From an uncultured Christensenella sp. (GTDB lineage: Bacteria > Bacillota > Clostridia > Christensenellales > UBA1750), in NCBI GenBank assembly GCA_905193155.1, contig CAJJNQ010000047.1, forward strand, positions 1 through 17,945: DNA of 17,945 nucleotides. The letters are read 5' to 3'. The notes below the pieces were generated by a model that had not been told where the DNA came from, ran no database searches, and saw only the letters and a program-made list of their open reading frames with translations. Every line of letters starts with the position of its first letter. Within the stretch, counting starts at the first letter, position 1. Position numbers and translations under genes: made by a program. Below, one piece after another: positions 14,392-17,945 of this stretch.

Positions 14392-15264
14392 CTACTCTTG
14401 GGGATACTCTGGTTGTTTTGAGCGTTGATCTATATGATTGCATATCCTCCCGGACGCAATGCGCTGTGCGACGATGCACAAAAGCGCCCAGAGAATGAGG
14501 AGTACACGGATGCGATTCTGGAAACCCATGATGAACAATGCAATGCCGGACCAAATGATACAGTATAGATCCTGTATGAACAGTACAGTCCATTCGCTCT
14601 TTTGCAAGACGTGGTTTCGTTTCCATCGTACTTCCAAGCCAAGGCGAATCATTGCAACCAGAAGGGGGACGACTACACGCAAGGCTACCTCCTTGCCGGT
14701 CCAAATGAACTCTGAACTGCCCACATTCCAGAAGCTTGGGGGCATAGCAACCCAAAAAACTATTGCGATGATCATGATCCATGACATCAACATTCCAGCG
14801 ATCATCACACCCCATTGTGCGATATGATTCTCCTCTGGTTTACAGTTATTGTAATAGGCGATGCAGCCAATCACGCGCGGAACACACAATCCCCCAGCAA
14901 TCAAAAGGCCTCCGCACACATCCCAGGCATTATGATAAGCAAAGCAACACAGCAGGATCAGAAACGGCAATGCAAAAAACGCATTTTCAATGTTTAGGAA
15001 ACGCGTGCTGTTCTGCGTGTACCAACCTCGTTTCGCACAAAGAACCGAAAAGCATACAGCCAGCACGACCGCGACGGCCAGCCAAACAGTTTCCTGAAGC
15101 ATCCATTGTTCCACAGAGACATCTTCTGGTTTCTGGTAGATCTGATGCTCTAAATTTACACATATTATCCCTACTCGAAGGACTACTTCTGCGCCACAAA
15201 TACCGAATGTCCTCAGTGGCTCGTTGCCCAATAGGTTCATGGATCCGGTATGTTTCATGATCAT
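14392..15264 (-). CDS. Multi-spanning membrane protein, putative immunity protein of the displaced Rhs toxin
   Basis: A 290-residue protein with about eight hydrophobic segments, for example VWLAVAVVLAVCFSVLC, AFFALPFLILLCCFAY, VMIAGMLMSWIMIIAIVFWV and IRVLLILWALLCIVAQRI. Its ATG overlaps the stop codon of the toxin-like gene upstream (ATGA at 15261-15264), with GAGAGGTG as ribosome binding site; a second ATG two codons on is also possible. Position and translational coupling are those of an immunity gene, and membrane immunity proteins usually protect against toxins that act at the envelope or from outside. I recognise no named family, so immunity is inferred from context only. Confidence 0.65.
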   Translation of the reverse strand: MIMKHTGSMNLLGNEPLRTFGICGAEVVLRVGIICVNLEHQIYQKPEDVSVEQWMLQETVWLAVAVVLAVCFSVLCAKRGWYTQNSTRFLNIENAFFALPFLILLCCFAYHNAWDVCGGLLIAGGLCVPRVIGCIAYYNNCKPEENHIAQWGVMIAGMLMSWIMIIAIVFWVAMPPSFWNVGSSEFIWTGKEVALRVVVPLLVAMIRLGLEVRWKRNHVLQKSEWTVLFIQDLYCIIWSGIALFIMGFQNRIRVLLILWALLCIVAQRIASGRICNHIDQRSKQPEYPQE

Positions 15265-16065
15265 TTCACCTCTCTGATCGCTTTAGTACGCATTCTTGCC
15301 CCTGCTCCACTGCTATTAACCGACTTAGAAATTCTTGAGGGCATTTTATTCTTCTGGGCATATCGATTCGCTGACGCCGGCAGTATCTTCTTGGATGCCG
15401 CCGCCAACACTTTCTGATCTTTCGTGGACGATTTTGAAAGAATCCGGGTTGTCACTTGAGAGCAGTTATTATCCCATAGGTTATAGTCTCCGCCAGCTGT
15501 TTTCGCCAACTCCAACGAGATAGTATAATCTCCTTCCCAATATATTGCATCCGTAAAGTTGCGATTTTTATAGGTGTTATGAATGCTCTCCAGATCACGC
15601 GAGTCCGAGTATTCTACGCAATATGTATACGAAGGTACATTTACAAATGGTTGTTTATAAGGCGGTGCATCCGGCCCCCAATAGAAATACCACCAATCAC
15701 CGGTTTCATCCTCAATGAGCGCGCCAATATGGCCACCCCTCGCATCTTTCCAAGGTTCCTCATACAGCAGGATCGCATCGCAGCCTGTGTCGTCTACCAT
15801 AATGACCGGTCGGTTCCGACAATACGCTAACATGTTAACTCCATTGGGCCGGTTCATCCCATCAAAGATGCTGTCTGCACAAATGAACTTACCAAGACTT
15901 GGATTGTAATATCTGCTTTGCAACGCATACAGCCCTGTCTCTGCATCATAGCGATACCCACGATACCGATACGGATTCTTCACGCCCACCGTACCAGCCA
16001 GGATACCGGTTGTGGTCAACGGTTTTCACCAAGCACCTTAGGGATGCTCTACCACAACCTTATCA
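15261..16065 (-). pseudogene. Displaced Rhs tip with papain-like-looking C-terminal toxin (orphan module)
   Basis: This segment starts in Rhs core: VVVEHP, stop (TAA at 16038-16040), GAW, stop (TGA at 16026-16028), KPLTTTG, then NPYRYRGYRYDAETG and SRYYNPSLGKFICADS, the conserved Rhs tip before the variable toxin. The main rhs copy has VVVEYTYDAWGKPLTTTG there, so both stops replace sense codons. The toxin part (about 15261-15850) has GGHIGALIEDETGDWWYFYWG and YNLWDNNCSQVTTRI. A His before a later NxNC fits a permuted papain-like (NlpC/P60-like) fold; this is a structural guess. The open frame from 16019 starts with TTG without a ribosome binding site, so the module is probably silent unless recombined onto a complete core. 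The toxin part itself is intact. Confidence 0.75.
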
Positions 16066-16168
16066 CTCGCGCCGTACGTGCTAATAACAGCTCTTTCTGT
16101 GACGCTGTAGACAAGTGTACAACTCTATACCCGTTTACAGCGTTTGACGTCCTGCTCGGCGGCATGCC

Positions 16169-16999
16169 TTATTTGTGTTTTCCAATCGTCATCATCGTCG
16201 GACGAAAATCCGCACGCACATGCTCGATTTCATATGGTTCTTCGGCTAGCCAAGCTGCTTCGTCCGGAAGTATATCATCATAATAATGAACGCAATGATA
16301 TCCTGAAAAGTACCCCTCCTCATCATGGGTGAATATGAACTTTTTCTTCGTCCATGGATATTTCGTTGCCGGAACCCGGTACAGCTCCTCGGGATGTTCA
16401 GCATAATCTGCGTTTAGTAACACAATTTCATACATTATATCCAAGTAACCATTTTCATCATAGTGGTAATCTTCCAAAGCAAATTCACTGGGCTCTTCGC
16501 CAATGAGATAAAGATATTTGTATTGCAGAATTTGCCGTTTGTCGTTAAAGTGACATTCAACATATCGCTCAACTTCATCCGGTGAGAAATTGTGATAGAC
16601 GATTCCCGTCACACAGCCCTCCTTGTGTATTAAATACTCATTTTCATACGCTTCTTCTGTGCACTTGCTCTTTATGAAGATGAGCTCATCATCGCCGTTG
16701 ATGCCGTATTGATACCAATATTTGGGATCAAAAACATTGTTTTTGATCAATCTTCCACGGAGCACATTTCCAACGACCAGGGGATACACCCACCTTGGAT
16801 CATAGTACCCCCACATTCTTGTGCTGCTTGTTCCGGCATGCCATTTTTTCACATTCGGCAGGCACGTAGCAGCCACCTCATCCTGTTTTCCAAAGTACGA
16901 GTATGCTTTATCCCGAAGCCCCAGAAAAATTGTGGTAACATCATTTTGGCTAAACCCACCTTCAAAAAACGGACATGGAATCAACGAGTTGTCTATCAT
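16169..16999 (-). CDS. Putative immunity protein of the Rhs AHH-type toxin
   Basis: A 276-residue soluble protein rich in Tyr, Asp and Glu, with no signal peptide or membrane helix. Its ATG overlaps the toxin stop (ATGA at 16996-16999), and its AGGAGG ribosome binding site lies within the toxin's last codons (RRLAK). This tight coupling is typical of toxin-immunity pairs, and the acidic composition suits binding to a basic nuclease. The second half contains VECHFNDKRQILQYKYLYL and HYDENGYLDIMYEIVLLNA, which look like repeated beta-rich stretches. I recognise no named immunity family. Confidence 0.7.
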   Translation of the reverse strand: MIDNSLIPCPFFEGGFSQNDVTTIFLGLRDKAYSYFGKQDEVAATCLPNVKKWHAGTSSTRMWGYYDPRWVYPLVVGNVLRGRLIKNNVFDPKYWYQYGINGDDELIFIKSKCTEEAYENEYLIHKEGCVTGIVYHNFSPDEVERYVECHFNDKRQILQYKYLYLIGEEPSEFALEDYHYDENGYLDIMYEIVLLNADYAEHPEELYRVPATKYPWTKKKFIFTHDEEGYFSGYHCVHYYDDILPDEAAWLAEEPYEIEHVRADFRPTMMTIGKHK

Positions 17000-17945
17000 T
17001 TTGCTAACCTCCTTGGAGAATGATTCTGGATAATTTTCCTTATAGTAGACAATGTACTTCTTACTGTTTCTCTTTCAGAATTTGTTATTTTCCCTCTGAT
17101 AAAAGATGATGTGAGCATAATCGTTACTGCAGCATGATATGCCGTTGTATGGATGACTTGATGGTATCGTTTATCAATATTGACTAGATTATAAGGAGAA
17201 TCTGTCCCTATATCAACTGAATTAATAACGGCCCTACTAACCGCTGCACGAGGATCGTTCTTTGCAACAATGTGATGATCATCTCCGCCTTTCTTCTTAT
17301 TCCTTATCTCATCTTTTGCACAAGCAATATCAAGTTCTGTCTCCAAATAGGTCTGCGCACGCTGTTCTGCTAAAGTGGCCGTGTAAACAATCGCAGTTTC
17401 TACAACAGCTTTGATTGCCGGGGCATACGCCTTAACCTCTTGGCAAATCTGATAAATCGCTACGCCCAGAACGACTGCTACTACAATAGCCTCAACTGCA
17501 GTCAAACTTACACCAATTGCAACTGCTGCCGTGGCCGCAAAATTACCATCTGCGTCGCTATAACCAACTGGCGAATTTTTGCAATACGCAAACAGATTGC
17601 ATTGAAACAGACCGTTTTGCTCATGGAATGCGCCATCGGCATTGAGAAACCTTCCGATTTGTGGATCATAATAGCGACTACCAAGATAATAGAACTGTGT
17701 ATCTGCATCGTAATAGTAGCTCCGGTAGCGATACGGGTTCTTCTCCCCCACGGTGCTTGCAAGAGAACCAGTCGTCGTCAGCGGCTTTCCCCAGGCGTCG
17801 TAGGTGTACTCCACGACGACATTGCCGTTCGCATCGTACAGTCCAATGACGTCCCGCTGGCCGTTGTACAGGTAGTAGTACTCCGCGCCATTCAGGTTCA
17901 TGGACAGCAGCGTGCCGTTGGTGTCGTAGCGGTAGTGAAGGGTAT
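16996..17945 (-). CDS. Rhs core end with AHH/HNH-type nuclease toxin (5' end outside window)
   Basis: The last 316 residues of an Rhs polymorphic toxin; the frame is open to the right edge. Core YD repeats read HYRYDTNGTLLSMN, YYYLYNGQRDVIGLYDANG, VVVEYTYDAWGKPL; then NPYRYRSYYYDADTQFYYLG and the core-closing SRYYDPQIGRFLNADG. The variable tip begins about CKNSPVGYSDADGN. It holds a hydrophobic helix (TAVEAIVVAVVLGVAIYQI) and a nuclease-like end: GGDDHHIVAKNDPRA, SPYNLVNIDKRYHQVIHT. The His pair, NLV and later HxxxH positions fit the AHH group of the HNH/Endo VII superfamily. Expected activity is nucleic acid cleavage in a neighbouring cell. The tip is visibly more AT-rich than the core, as is common for exchanged toxin tips. 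Confidence 0.88.
   Translation of the reverse strand, partial: TLHYRYDTNGTLLSMNLNGAEYYYLYNGQRDVIGLYDANGNVVVEYTYDAWGKPLTTTGSLASTVGEKNPYRYRSYYYDADTQFYYLGSRYYDPQIGRFLNADGAFHEQNGLFQCNLFAYCKNSPVGYSDADGNFAATAAVAIGVSLTAVEAIVVAVVLGVAIYQICQEVKAYAPAIKAVVETAIVYTATLAEQRAQTYLETELDIACAKDEIRNKKKGGDDHHIVAKNDPRAAVSRAVINSVDIGTDSPYNLVNIDKRYHQVIHTTAYHAAVTIMLTSSFIRGKITNSERETVRSTLSTIRKIIQNHSPRRLAK
17895..17937. repeat. 43-bp direct repeat, right copy (within Rhs core)
   Basis: Identical to 13727-13769. The two copies flank a 4.1-kb segment holding both toxin-immunity modules and lie in the same orientation, so recombination between them would delete, duplicate or circularise that segment. Confidence 0.9.

Noticed and set aside
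1..17945. tRNA, rRNA or CRISPR array
   Set aside because: No cloverleaf with conserved TTCGA arm, no rRNA-like stretch and no regularly spaced short repeats were found on either strand.

Overview
The window looks like DNA from a high-GC member of the Clostridia (Firmicutes). The partition proteins, the YesM/YesN plus LplB/LplC-type sugar operon, the cysteine-rich KTR protein and the GGAGG-type ribosome binding sites all fit that group. I cannot name a genus. It is accessory DNA: a backbone of partition genes and surface or toxin genes, with a large metabolic block set into it.

Layout. 3-765: end of a ParA ATPase, cut by the left edge and carrying a frame break near 130. 716-1274 and 12606-12997: the two halves of one parB gene. 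They are separated by an 11,331-bp block that enters exactly between an Ile codon and the following Arg codon of the DNA-binding region. Removing the block restores a 951-bp frame of 317 codons. 1275-12605 (the block): an oligopeptide-type ABC permease with a frameshift in an A8 run, a bidirectional terminator, a five-gene minus-strand operon (two LplB/LplC-type permeases, a lipoprotein binding protein, a GH5 glycosidase and an unassigned putative glycosidase), an AT-rich divergent control region, and a plus-strand YesM histidine kinase/YesN AraC-type response regulator pair. 12998-13289: hairpins and terminators. 13290 to about 13726: N-terminal part of a secreted thioester-domain-like surface protein, cut off by Rhs sequence. 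13727-17945 (minus strand): an Rhs polymorphic toxin locus with two toxin-immunity modules. The first is attached to the Rhs core (AHH/HNH nuclease-like toxin plus a 276-aa putative immunity protein). The second is displaced: an Rhs tip with two stop codons, a toxin with a papain-like look, and a 290-aa membrane protein. A KTR-type small gene and a third Rhs core fragment follow.

How the parts work together. The block is a self-contained sugar-sensing and uptake unit. YesM/YesN would sense an extracellular glycan signal and switch on the divergent operon. The lipoprotein and two permeases would import the oligosaccharide using an ATPase encoded elsewhere, and the two enzymes, which lack signal peptides, would cut it in the cytoplasm. 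A 22-bp-spaced direct repeat beside the operon's putative -35 box is a candidate YesN site. The Rhs locus has the usual core-plus-orphan design, in which recombination between core repeats could swap toxin tips.

Main observations: the exact, frame-restoring split of parB by a block with no visible recombinase, bounded by short imperfect direct repeats; and the Rhs locus with its degenerate orphan module and a 43-bp repeat. Both could be real, or could partly reflect assembly error, and both can be tested with reads spanning the junctions.
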